A stretch of DNA of 64,000 nucleotides from UBA1431 sp002329665 (GTDB taxonomy: Bacteria > Bacillota > Clostridia > Christensenellales > UBA1431). Each line of letters opens with the position of its first letter. Within the stretch, counting starts at the first letter, position 1. The stretch covers positions 32,013 through 96,012 of the forward strand of contig JAXGXY010000005.1 of NCBI GenBank assembly GCA_040772545.1, read 5' to 3'. Position numbers and translations under genes: made by a program. Below the pieces are notes generated by a model, which saw only the letters and a program-made list of their open reading frames with translations, made no database searches and had not been told where the DNA came from. Positions 1 to 6,610 of this stretch are shown here, piece by piece.

Positions 1-556
1 CTGCCGGGCCTTTGGCTTTTTCCGCGTCGCGCCGGCACGCGTGCAGCAGGCGCCTGCATTCCCCCCGGTTCTGTTCGTACCCGGCGAGCATATGCGCCCT
101 GGCCTCGAGCGCATCGATGCGCTTCATGATACGAACCGCCCAAATAAGCGCGTTCAGCTTCTGCGCCCTGTTCTTCCCGCTGTCCCCGGCGACCCTTTTC
201 AGGCGCCCGAGCAGGCCGCGCAACCCGATCTCCGACGGCCTTTCGATCACGATGAAGTCCACGTCGCGGCCCAGCCTTCGGAGGATGCGCGCCTGCAGCT
301 CGCAGTATTCCCCGAACCTGCAGGGACCGCAGCTCCCCGTGATGACCACCGTGTCCGCCCCCCGTTCGATGCTCTGCAAATAGTTGCCCATGTTTATTTT
401 GAAGGGCAGGCAGATCTCCTCGGGCGAGACGAGGGACCCGAGGCGCAGCGCTTCCTTGCCGCAAAAGGGCGGGATCACGTACTCCACTTCAAGCGCGTCC
501 AGCAGCGCCTTTACCGCCAGATAGGCGTTTCCCATGTGCGGGAAGGTGAGGACCAC
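1..556 (-). CDS. 2-hydroxyacyl-CoA dehydratase activase-related protein (COG3581-like), partial
   Basis: The gene runs off the left edge, so only its first 185 codons are present. The chosen start is GTG at 556, preceded by AAAGGAGG eight bases upstream, giving an N-terminus 'MVLTFPHMGNAYLAVKALLD'. A conserved cysteine cluster 'TGSCGPCRFGEYC' lies at about residues 73-85 (Cys76, Cys79, Cys85). This is the pattern of the acyl-CoA dehydratase activase-related family, which is thought to use ATP and an Fe-S centre to re-reduce 2-hydroxyacyl-CoA dehydratases or related enzymes of amino-acid fermentation and benzoyl-CoA-type chemistry. The start lies inside the 3' end of the preceding gene, a 68-base overlap, so the two are co-transcribed and probably form one complex. 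The substrate enzyme is not visible in the window. The family call is from the motif and N-terminus; the partner is inference. Confidence 0.8.
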   Translation of the reverse strand, partial: MVLTFPHMGNAYLAVKALLDALEVEYVIPPFCGKEALRLGSLVSPEEICLPFKINMGNYLQSIERGADTVVITGSCGPCRFGEYCELQARILRRLGRDVDFIVIERPSEIGLRGLLGRLKRVAGDSGKNRAQKLNALIWAVRIMKRIDALEARAHMLAGYEQNRGECRRLLHACRRDAEKAKGPA

Positions 557-1448
557 GCGCGCGCCTCCTTTCGAGCAGGTCGGCAAACGCCTCCACCCTG
601 GTGTCGAACCCCGTCTCCCCCGTGTGTTCGTCGATCTTGAGCAAAAGGTAGGGCACGCCGGGCGCGCCGAGCCTGATGAGTTCCGTCGTCACCGAGTCGA
701 TCCCGCACGCGAAGGAGGAGATATAGACGATCCCGTCGACGAGGCCGCCCTTTGCCATGTGCACGGCGAACCCGTAGGCGTTCCTCGCAAACGTCCAGAA
801 CGGCCGCTTGCTGAGCTTTCGGACCTGGGCGTCGATCAGGCCGTCCGCGAGGTTCTCCTCTGTCACCGCGCCGATGCTAAGCCGGTTCAGCTTTTTAACG
901 AGGTTCATGCTGACGTAGGGGTCATAGATGTTGTAGGGGTGCCCGACCAGCGCGACCCGCAGCGAAAAGCCCCTGTCGTCGATGCCGGTGCGGTGCTTTT
1001 TTTGTTTCTCCAGCGCGATCACAAACGCCCTTTTGATGCGGGAGACGCGCTTCGTGCAGCAAAGCCCCGTCTCCCTGGCCCATCTGTAGAAACAGGCGTC
1101 GGTGTGGGCGTAAATAGGGGCCCCGGCGACGGGCGGCAGCCCCGGTATGCTGTGCCTGACCATCTCGGGCAGCCCGCAGAACTTGGGGCAGATGAACTCC
1201 CTCGCGCGCACGCGCATGAACCTGGGCACGAGCAGCAGGTCGCACCTTCCCCTCAGGGACGCCGCGTGCCCGTGGAACACCTTCACTGGAAGGCAGGCGT
1301 CGTCCACGCAGTATTGCGCGCCGAGGTCGAGCGTGGCCCTGGCGGTGTCGGCGGAAACGGCGATCTCTTCGCCCAGTTCCGTGAAAAAAGTCTCAAAAAA
1401 AGGATGGTACTTGTGGAAAAGCAGCCCCTTGGGTATCCCTACGGTCAT
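489..1448 (-). CDS. acyl-CoA dehydratase activase-related protein (DUF2229/COG3580-like)
   Basis: The protein is about 319 residues. It opens with 'MTVGIPKGLLFHKYHPFFE', the typical start of DUF2229 (COG3580) proteins, which are related to the BadF/HgdC activators of 2-hydroxyacyl-CoA dehydratases. Further family features are 'CLPVKVFHGH', 'RFICPKF'-type cysteine residues near residue 90 ('EFICPKFCGLPEM'), 'ALVGHPYNIYDPYVS' near 170, and 'IDEHTGETGFDTRVEAF' near the C-terminus. In many Clostridia these modules are fused in one very long protein; here DUF2229 and COG3581 are separate, overlapping genes. An in-frame GTG at 1454 is possible, but ATG 1448 sits better behind the GAGG site. The last 20 or so residues overlap the next gene and lie outside the recognisable family region. 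Cytoplasmic, with Fe-S ligation by the cysteines inferred. Confidence 0.85.
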   Translation of the reverse strand: MTVGIPKGLLFHKYHPFFETFFTELGEEIAVSADTARATLDLGAQYCVDDACLPVKVFHGHAASLRGRCDLLLVPRFMRVRAREFICPKFCGLPEMVRHSIPGLPPVAGAPIYAHTDACFYRWARETGLCCTKRVSRIKRAFVIALEKQKKHRTGIDDRGFSLRVALVGHPYNIYDPYVSMNLVKKLNRLSIGAVTEENLADGLIDAQVRKLSKRPFWTFARNAYGFAVHMAKGGLVDGIVYISSFACGIDSVTTELIRLGAPGVPYLLLKIDEHTGETGFDTRVEAFADLLERRRARGPHLPAHGKRLSGGKGAAGRA

Positions 1449-1618
1449 ACGCACCTCGCCGAAAAAGCCTTTGTCTGATTGTGCCCAATTCCGGCGGTTT
1501 AATATGCGTTGGAGTGTTGTTTAACAAAAAATATCGCTAAGGCCCGGCGGTGCATTTTTTATAACGGACCTTTGCCAACGCTTCGGCGAATAATTTTAAC
1601 AAAACGCCGCTTTCCGGC

Positions 1619-1647
1619 TTGTTGTAGCCCGCGCGTTATGGTATATT
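1619..1647 (+). promoter_or_regulatory. sigma-A-type promoter of the lone receiver gene
   Basis: TTGTTG at 1619-1624, a 17-base spacer, then TATATT at 1642-1647 preceded by TGG (extended -10). It points at the receiver gene starting at 1682, whose ATG has GGAGGGGG upstream. Predicted by eye only. Confidence 0.5.
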
Positions 1648-1681
1648 TTACCTGATAAAATACTTTTCGGAGGGGGTTTGG

Positions 1682-2062
1682 ATGCCGGATATAATAAGGG
1701 TTTGCATAGCCGACGACAACGAAGAGTTCACCGATTTCCTCTGCAACTGCATGGCGCAGTACCCGGACATCGAGATCACGGGCACCGCGAAAAACGGGAT
1801 CGAGACCATGGAAACCCTCGACAGGACCAAGCCGGACCTGCTGCTTCTGGACATCGTGATGCCGGAAATGGACGGCCTGCAGGTCCTTGAAAAACTCAAC
1901 GCGATGGGGGATAGGCCGCCCGTCTTCGTCCTCGCCGCCCTCGGGGACGATTTTATGATCGAACGGGCCGTGAACCTGGGCGCAGAGTATTTTTTCGTTA
2001 AGCCGGTCACGTTCGATTCCATCGTTACCCGGATTCGTTCTTATTTCGGGCGCCGCAATTGA
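1682..2062 (+). CDS. stand-alone Spo0A-type receiver domain protein
   Basis: The 126-residue protein is a single CheY-like receiver. The acidic pair Asp11-Asp12, the phospho-acceptor Asp57 ('LLLLDIVMPEMDG') and Lys107 ('FFVKPV') are present. The wording 'VCIADDNEEF...GTAKNGIE' and 'AVNLGAEYFFVKPV' is closest to the N-terminal half of Spo0A, but there is no Spo0A_C DNA-binding domain and the next 350 bases hold no open frame for one. The usual Thr/Ser switch residue is Ala85 ('FVLAALG'), so output signalling may be altered. The gene stands alone with its own promoter and a strong GGAGGGGG site. It could act as a phosphate sink or a partner for sporulation kinases; this is inference. No cognate kinase is adjacent. 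Confidence 0.85.
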   Translation: MPDIIRVCIADDNEEFTDFLCNCMAQYPDIEITGTAKNGIETMETLDRTKPDLLLLDIVMPEMDGLQVLEKLNAMGDRPPVFVLAALGDDFMIERAVNLGAEYFFVKPVTFDSIVTRIRSYFGRRN

Positions 2063-2305
2063 TAAGCCCCCCCGACAGACCGATTCCGCCCGAAGAGCGC
2101 CGTTAACCGCGGCTACGCGCTCTATTAGGCGGAATTTCCCTTATAGTAATACAGCGGGGCTATACATCCTTCTTCCCTCGTACGCCGCCGATAGCGGGAC
2201 GCCCTTCGCTTTCGCGGCCGCCGCGGGGGATTCGCCCACCGTCTGACGGCGCATCCTTTGAGCGTGTTCCCGGCCCCCGGCGTCCGCCCCGCTTCACGGG
2301 GAAGC

Positions 2306-2338
2306 ATGACATGCGCGTGTCATTCGTGATAGAATGAC
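2306..2338 (+). promoter_or_regulatory. promoter with overlapping inverted repeat upstream of the DUF3842 gene
   Basis: ATGACA at 2306-2311, an 18-base spacer and TAGAAT at 2330-2335 resemble a housekeeping promoter. A perfect 7-base inverted repeat, GTCATTC (2319-2325) and GAATGAC (2332-2338), spans the -10 element. Such a placement suits a repressor operator, but no cognate regulator is visible. The rest of 2063-2411 shows no gene. Confidence 0.4.
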
Positions 2339-2411
2339 TCAAACGTCCCGCAGGGGCGCCGCCGCCGCAGGGCGGCCGGACGTCCGGCCGAAAGGAGCGC
2401 ATACAGTACCC

Positions 2412-2834
2412 ATGAACATCGTCATCATCGACGGCCACGGAGGCCGCATGGGCAAAATGATCGTAGAACAGCTCAAAAAACGCGATCCCGCCCTCCAACT
2501 CGCCGCCGTGGGCACCAACAGCATCGCGACGGCCACGATGGTCAAGGCCGGCGCGGACGTGGGCGCCACGGGCGAAAATCCCGTCGCCGTGGCCTGCCGC
2601 ACAGCCGACATCATCGTCGGCCCGATCGGCATCGTCATCGCGGACTCCCTCCACGGCGAGATCACGGCCGGCATGGCCTGCGCCGTGGGCCGCAGCCCGG
2701 CGCTCAAGCTCCTGATCCCCGTGAACCGCTGCAACCACCAGATCGTCGGCGCTAACGACCTGCCGATGTCGGAATACATCCGCCTGGCGGTGGACGCGGT
2801 CATCGGAGCGGTCGACAGGCACAGGAGCGTTTAA
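2412..2834 (+). CDS. DUF3842 family protein
   Basis: A 140-residue protein of unknown function found widely in Clostridia. The start 'MNIVIIDGHGGRMGK' is the family's usual N-terminus and fixes the ATG at 2412, although the purine-rich AAAGGAG lies about 14 bases away. The N-terminus has a Rossmann-like beta-strand followed by a glycine-rich turn, and the middle carries 'GADVGATGENP' and 'DIIVGPIGIVIADSLHGEIT'. The end 'LLIPVNRCNHQIVG' holds a Cys-Asn-His cluster that could bind metal, which is inference. It is soluble, with no signal peptide. The gene is monocistronic and converges on the adenylation-carrier gene, with a hairpin terminator between them. Confidence 0.85.
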   Translation: MNIVIIDGHGGRMGKMIVEQLKKRDPALQLAAVGTNSIATATMVKAGADVGATGENPVAVACRTADIIVGPIGIVIADSLHGEITAGMACAVGRSPALKLLIPVNRCNHQIVGANDLPMSEYIRLAVDAVIGAVDRHRSV

Positions 2835-2948
2835 GACGGTTTCGTTAGCGGCACACGGTTTTTTAGCGACGATAAGCCCGCCCCAACAACTTCATGCAAA
2901 GCCAATGCCTGGCAGAATCCTCCCCGGGCAATACCCAAAGGCCGAATT

Positions 2949-2968
2949 AAAGCGCAGCCTGCGCTTTT
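2949..2968. terminator. bidirectional intrinsic terminator
   Basis: AAAGCGC (2949-2955), loop AGCCT, GCGCTTT (2961-2967). A/T tracts on both sides suit termination of the convergent DUF3842 (+) and adenylation-carrier (-) transcripts. Confidence 0.55.
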
Positions 2969-2972
2969 GAGC

Positions 2973-4823
2973 CTACCCCTTCTTAGCGCGCCTCCCGTCG
3001 GCAAGCTCGGTCATCTCCCGCAGGGTGAGCCCCGCAAAGAGTTCGTCGGCATCGACGAAGATGCCCCACTCGTCCTCTATCGCGCAGGCGAGGTCGATGA
3101 GCTTGAGCGAATCGCCCCCCAGCGCGGCGAAGTTGCTGTCCAAAGCGATCTCCTCCGCGGGCAGCGACAAAACGCCGCTCCAGAGCCCGGCCATCACGCC
3201 CAAGGACCCCGTCAGCCCTTTCTTTTCCCCGCCTGCAAGGTTCATCGCCGTTTCGGCGAAGGCGCCCCGCTCCCACTGTACGGCCAGCGCGAGCCGGTCC
3301 ACGCCGCCCTTGGCCGTCCGCGGCAGCCGGGGCAGCGTTACGCCCCGCGTCAGCGGGAGCCCCCACGCCTCCGACACGGCGCGCGCGGCCTCTTCCAGCT
3401 GCCCGCGCCCGGCGGCCTCGCCGAATATCACCAGCCCGCCGCCCGCCTCGACCAGCGCGAAAGCGCCCGTGCCCGCGGCTTCGCGGGCCGTGTGCTCCAG
3501 GTCGGTGCGCACGTAGTTGTTGCCGTGGAGGCAGACCACGTCCTTGTGCCGGGCAAACACCGTCAGCCAGCCGTCCCTGAAATACCCGAGGTCCCCCGTG
3601 TCCAGCCAGCCGTTTTCGTCGGGGTTTTTCGGCGCGCCCGCCGGCGGCTTCCAGTAGCCCTCCATCACGTTGGTCCCCTTCACGCGGATGACGCCGAGGT
3701 GCCCATCGGGCAGTTTCTCTCCGGCAAGGTCCCATATTTCCACGTCGTTGCAGTCGTCCAGCACGCCCAGGGCGACGCGGGACAGGCACCGCCCCCCTTC
3801 CCCTTCGTCCATGAACCGGAGCCTGCCGCCTATGGAAACGCTGGCCGGGTCGATCCTGTGGACCCGCATAGACGAGCCGGGCGGGTTGTAGCAGATGCCC
3901 ATCGTGGCCTCGCTCATGCCGTAGGCGGGAAGCAGTACGCCTTTTTTCCAGCCGAAGGGCGCCATCGCCTCCACGAAGCCTTCCAGGACGCGGGGTTTGA
4001 GGTCCTCGCCGCCGCAGAAGCAGACGTACATGCTCGAAAGGTCCGTCTCCCCCTTCACGAGGTTTGCGGCGCCGCGCGCGGCCAGGTCCAGCCCGAACAG
4101 GGAACTGCCCGTGACCGTCGCGCCAAATTCGCTCAGCTTCTGCGCCCACAGGCCCGGTTGGGCCACGAACCTGCCGGTGTCCATCAGGTACTGGTCGAAA
4201 TCGTTGAAGAGCGGGACGAGGTGGTTGCCCACCACCCCGAAGATGTGGGAGAGCGGGAGCCAGCTCAGGTACCGCTCGCGCACGCCGGGCCGCACGATGA
4301 CGCTGCTGGCCAGCGCCCCCTCGTAGAGGTTCGCCCCGGTCAACACGGCGCAGCGCGGCGAAGCCGCCGTGCCCGACGTGTACTGCAGCAGCGCCGGGTC
4401 CCCGTCCTTCATCGGGTGGACGGTGCCCGCCCTTCCCGCGTCCAGCCCCGGATAATAAAGGGTATCCCGCCGATCCTCGAACAGCCCCGGCACGTCCGTC
4501 AACAGCGCGGGATCGTCGTGGCGTTCCCGCACCGCCGAAATGAAGTCCCGCCCCTGTTCGCCCGCCGCGGACGGCATCGAAACGGGCACGATCCCGCCGA
4601 GCCAGCACGCCCACAGGGCGGTCACGCAGGCGCGCACCCCCCTGAGCCTGAGCAGCAGGTGCCGCCCGGGGTCGACGCCGCCCCGCTGGAGCGCGCCGAG
4701 GAGCGCAAGCGCCCTTTCGTACAACTGCGCGTAGGTCTCCGTCGTCTCCCCACCTTCGGATTCGAGGCAGGTGAGGGTGGAAACGCTGTTGCTGAGCCTG
4801 TGCAGGCATTGCTGGATGTTCAT
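2973..4823 (-). CDS. acyl-activating (adenylation) enzyme fused to a phosphopantetheine carrier domain
   Basis: A 616-residue protein with an AMP-binding domain (about residues 10-510) and a C-terminal acyl/peptidyl carrier domain. Visible core motifs are 'LLQYTSGTAASPR' (P-loop), 'YLSWLPLSHIFGVVG' (as in fatty acyl-AMP ligases), 'YGMSEATMG', 'GWLDTGDLGYF' and the carrier signature 'FAALGGDSLKLIDLA' with the likely phosphopantetheine Ser572. It should activate a carboxylate as an acyl-adenylate and load it on its own carrier. One oddity is that the A10 motif reads 'PRTAKGGVDR', with Gly where the family has the catalytic Lys ('xGKxxR'). The adenylation step may therefore be slow or use a nearby Lys. 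It lies ten bases after the SDR gene, at the end of the lipB-lipoyl-SDR operon. Substrate unknown. Confidence 0.85.
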   Translation of the reverse strand: MNIQQCLHRLSNSVSTLTCLESEGGETTETYAQLYERALALLGALQRGGVDPGRHLLLRLRGVRACVTALWACWLGGIVPVSMPSAAGEQGRDFISAVRERHDDPALLTDVPGLFEDRRDTLYYPGLDAGRAGTVHPMKDGDPALLQYTSGTAASPRCAVLTGANLYEGALASSVIVRPGVRERYLSWLPLSHIFGVVGNHLVPLFNDFDQYLMDTGRFVAQPGLWAQKLSEFGATVTGSSLFGLDLAARGAANLVKGETDLSSMYVCFCGGEDLKPRVLEGFVEAMAPFGWKKGVLLPAYGMSEATMGICYNPPGSSMRVHRIDPASVSIGGRLRFMDEGEGGRCLSRVALGVLDDCNDVEIWDLAGEKLPDGHLGVIRVKGTNVMEGYWKPPAGAPKNPDENGWLDTGDLGYFRDGWLTVFARHKDVVCLHGNNYVRTDLEHTAREAAGTGAFALVEAGGGLVIFGEAAGRGQLEEAARAVSEAWGLPLTRGVTLPRLPRTAKGGVDRLALAVQWERGAFAETAMNLAGGEKKGLTGSLGVMAGLWSGVLSLPAEEIALDSNFAALGGDSLKLIDLACAIEDEWGIFVDADELFAGLTLREMTELADGRRAKKG

Positions 4824-4833
4824 GCTGCGGCAC

Positions 4834-5583
4834 CTACCCCATCATCGTATACCCGCCATCGACCGCGATCACCTGGCCGACGATGTAGTCGCTTTCGTGG
4901 GAACAGAGGAAGGAGATCACGCCGGTGAGGTCCTCGACCCTTCCCAGCCTGCCCGCGGGCGTCTGCCGGGTCTGTTCCTTCAGGGAAATCGCCGGGAAAT
5001 TCACCTTGGCCGTATCGGTCTCGACGATGCCCGGCGCCACGGCGTTGACCTGGATGTTCAGCCGGGCGCACTCCCGCGCGAGCGCCTTGGTGAACGCGAT
5101 GACGCCGCCCTTGGACGCCGAGTAGTGGGACAGGCCGAAACCGCCTATGCGGCCGGCTACGGAGGCCATGTTTATGATCTTGCCGCGCTTTTGCCGGGCC
5201 ATTATAGGGTAGATGGCCTTGGTCGCAAGGAAGGTGCCGGTCAGGTCGATGCCGATGACCTGGTTCCAGTCTTCGAGCGTCATGTCCTCGAAAAGCTTCA
5301 CGGGGAAGACCCCGGCGTTGTTGATGAGCGCGTCCACCTTACCGTACCTGTCCATCACGGCTTCGGCCATCGCGAGCGTGTCCGCCTCCACGGAGACGTC
5401 GCACCGTATGGCCATCGAATCCCTGGTCGATAGCGTGCCGCACGCTTCCCTCGCCGTGTCGATGTTGCGCCCCAGCACCACGACGCTGGCCCCCTCGTCG
5501 CTGAGCTGCTGCGCTATGGAAAGGCCGATGCCCCGCGATGAGCCCGTTACGACCATCACTTTCCCCTCGTGTTTCCCCGCCAT
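4834..5583 (-). CDS. SDR-family oxidoreductase, FabG-like (3-oxoacyl-ACP reductase type)
   Basis: A 249-residue classical short-chain dehydrogenase. The NAD(P)-binding glycine motif 'TGSSRGIG' is near residue 13, 'NNAGV' near 90, and the catalytic Ser-Tyr-Lys is seen in 'INMASVAG' and 'YSASKGG'. The C-terminal 'VDGGYTM' is typical of FabG-like enzymes. The start ATG at 5583 follows AAAAAGGAGGACGC. In this operon it is more likely to reduce or oxidise an acyl group carried by the neighbouring carrier protein than to serve general fatty-acid synthesis, because no other fab gene is present; that is inference. Thirteen bases separate it from the lipoyl-domain gene upstream. Confidence 0.88.
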   Translation of the reverse strand: MAGKHEGKVMVVTGSSRGIGLSIAQQLSDEGASVVVLGRNIDTAREACGTLSTRDSMAIRCDVSVEADTLAMAEAVMDRYGKVDALINNAGVFPVKLFEDMTLEDWNQVIGIDLTGTFLATKAIYPIMARQKRGKIINMASVAGRIGGFGLSHYSASKGGVIAFTKALARECARLNIQVNAVAPGIVETDTAKVNFPAISLKEQTRQTPAGRLGRVEDLTGVISFLCSHESDYIVGQVIAVDGGYTMMG

Positions 5584-5596
5584 GCGTCCTCCTTTT

Positions 5597-5833
5597 TTAA
5601 GCCTCGATGATGGCGATGACCTGTCCGACTTCGATCGTGTCGCCTTCCTGAGCGAGGAACATCGCCACGGTCCCGTCGGCCGGGGCCTCGATGTACACCG
5701 CGATCTTGTCGGTGGTGGCCTCGGCTATCTCATCGCCCTCCCGCACGGCGTCGCCGACGCCCACCAGCCACTGGCGCAGCTTGATGGACTTGGCGCCTTC
5801 CGCAAACTCGGGCACGGTTATTTCGATCTTCAT
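5597..5833 (-). CDS. stand-alone lipoyl/biotinyl-domain carrier protein
   Basis: A 78-residue protein that is nothing but one lipoyl-type domain. It starts 'MKIEITVPEFAEG'; the modified lysine is Lys43 in 'EATTDKIAVYIEAP', matching the lipoyl (E)TDK pattern rather than the biotin MKM pattern; and it ends with 'EVGQVIAIIEA'. Lipoyl domains normally belong to E2 subunits or GcvH, whereas here the domain is free-standing. The octanoyltransferase gene lipB lies six bases upstream in the same transcript, so modification of this protein is the likely purpose of that gene. Downstream lie a reductase and an acyl-activating enzyme. Its substrate group is unknown. The ATG follows an AAAAGGAT site. Confidence 0.88.
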   Translation of the reverse strand: MKIEITVPEFAEGAKSIKLRQWLVGVGDAVREGDEIAEATTDKIAVYIEAPADGTVAMFLAQEGDTIEVGQVIAIIEA

Positions 5834-5839
5834 ATCCTT

Positions 5840-6541
5840 TTAACCCTTTCCAGTCGGTGTATACGTTCCGGCCGGGGCCGTCTTAAGGTCCCACTCCACA
5901 GCGCTCAACCCGAACACAGATTCGAAGGCGGCAAGCCAGTCGTCCCGCACGCGCGCGTACGAAAGATCGCCCCGCCCGAGCAGTTTTAGCGACGTCACGC
6001 CCATGCCGCGGAGGCCGCAGGGCACGATGGCCGAAAAATGCTCCATGTCCGGACGGATGTTGACCGCCAGCCCGTGCATCGTGACGCCGTGGGAAACGGC
6101 GACTCCTGCGGCCGCCACTTTCAGGCCCCCGGCCCATACGCCGGTCTTGCCCTCGATGCGGCCCGCCGCCAGGCCGTATCCGGCGAGCAGGCGTATCACG
6201 GTCTCCTCCAGCGCCCTCAGGTAGTCGAGCGCGGTCGATACGTACCGTCTGAAATGCAGTATGGGGGAGATCACTATTTGGCCCGGGCCGTGGTAGGTGA
6301 CGTCGCCGCCCCGTCCGACCTCCCGCACTTCGATGCCCGCGGCCTCGAGCCGTTCGGGCGTCCAAAGGAGGTGTTCCTCGCGGCCGCTCCTGCCCAGGGT
6401 GATCACGGGCGGGTTCTCCTGGAACAGCACGGCGTCGCCGTGCGTTCCTTTCCAGCACCCTTCGTGAAGCCTTCGCTGCAGGGAAAACGCCTCGTCATAC
6501 CCGATCAGTCCCAGATCGAGCCAGTGGATGCACTCCTTCAT
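5840..6541 (-). CDS. lipB: lipoyl(octanoyl) transferase LipB
   Basis: The 233-residue protein transfers an octanoyl group from octanoyl-ACP to the lysine of a lipoyl domain, the first step of lipoate assembly. Signature regions are 'PPVITLGRSG', 'RGGDVTYHGPGQIVISPI', the lysine in 'GVWAGGLKVAAAGV' and the acyl-thioester cysteine in 'IVPCGLRGMGVTSLKL'. The chosen ATG at 6541 (MKECIHWLDLG) has GGAAGG eight bases upstream; the longer frame would run back into a terminator. No lipA (lipoyl synthase) gene is in the window, so sulfur insertion must come from elsewhere. It heads the lipB-lipoyl-SDR-adenylation operon. Confidence 0.93.
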   Translation of the reverse strand: MKECIHWLDLGLIGYDEAFSLQRRLHEGCWKGTHGDAVLFQENPPVITLGRSGREEHLLWTPERLEAAGIEVREVGRGGDVTYHGPGQIVISPILHFRRYVSTALDYLRALEETVIRLLAGYGLAAGRIEGKTGVWAGGLKVAAAGVAVSHGVTMHGLAVNIRPDMEHFSAIVPCGLRGMGVTSLKLLGRGDLSYARVRDDWLAAFESVFGLSAVEWDLKTAPAGTYTPTGKG

Positions 6542-6568
6542 CAGCCTTTCCTTCCGGCCGAAAAGAGA

Positions 6569-6600
6569 CGAGGGATCCCGGAACATGCCGGGATCCCTCG
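6569..6600 (-). terminator. intrinsic terminator downstream of the first DUF362 gene
   Basis: A perfect 13-base stem, CGAGGGATCCCGG (6569-6581) with CCGGGATCCCTCG (6588-6600), and a 6-base loop. On the minus strand it is followed by TCTCTTTTC. It lies eleven bases after the DUF362 stop and separates that unit from lipB. Confidence 0.8.
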
Positions 6601-6610
6601 CATGCAGAGC

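Noticed and set aside
2967..4928. 653-codon plus-strand frame opposite the adenylation gene
   Set aside because: An antisense shadow caused by high GC at third positions; composition is Arg/Pro/His-rich with no family pattern. The same holds for long antisense frames over cheA, the receptors, argJ, pyrG and gpmI.
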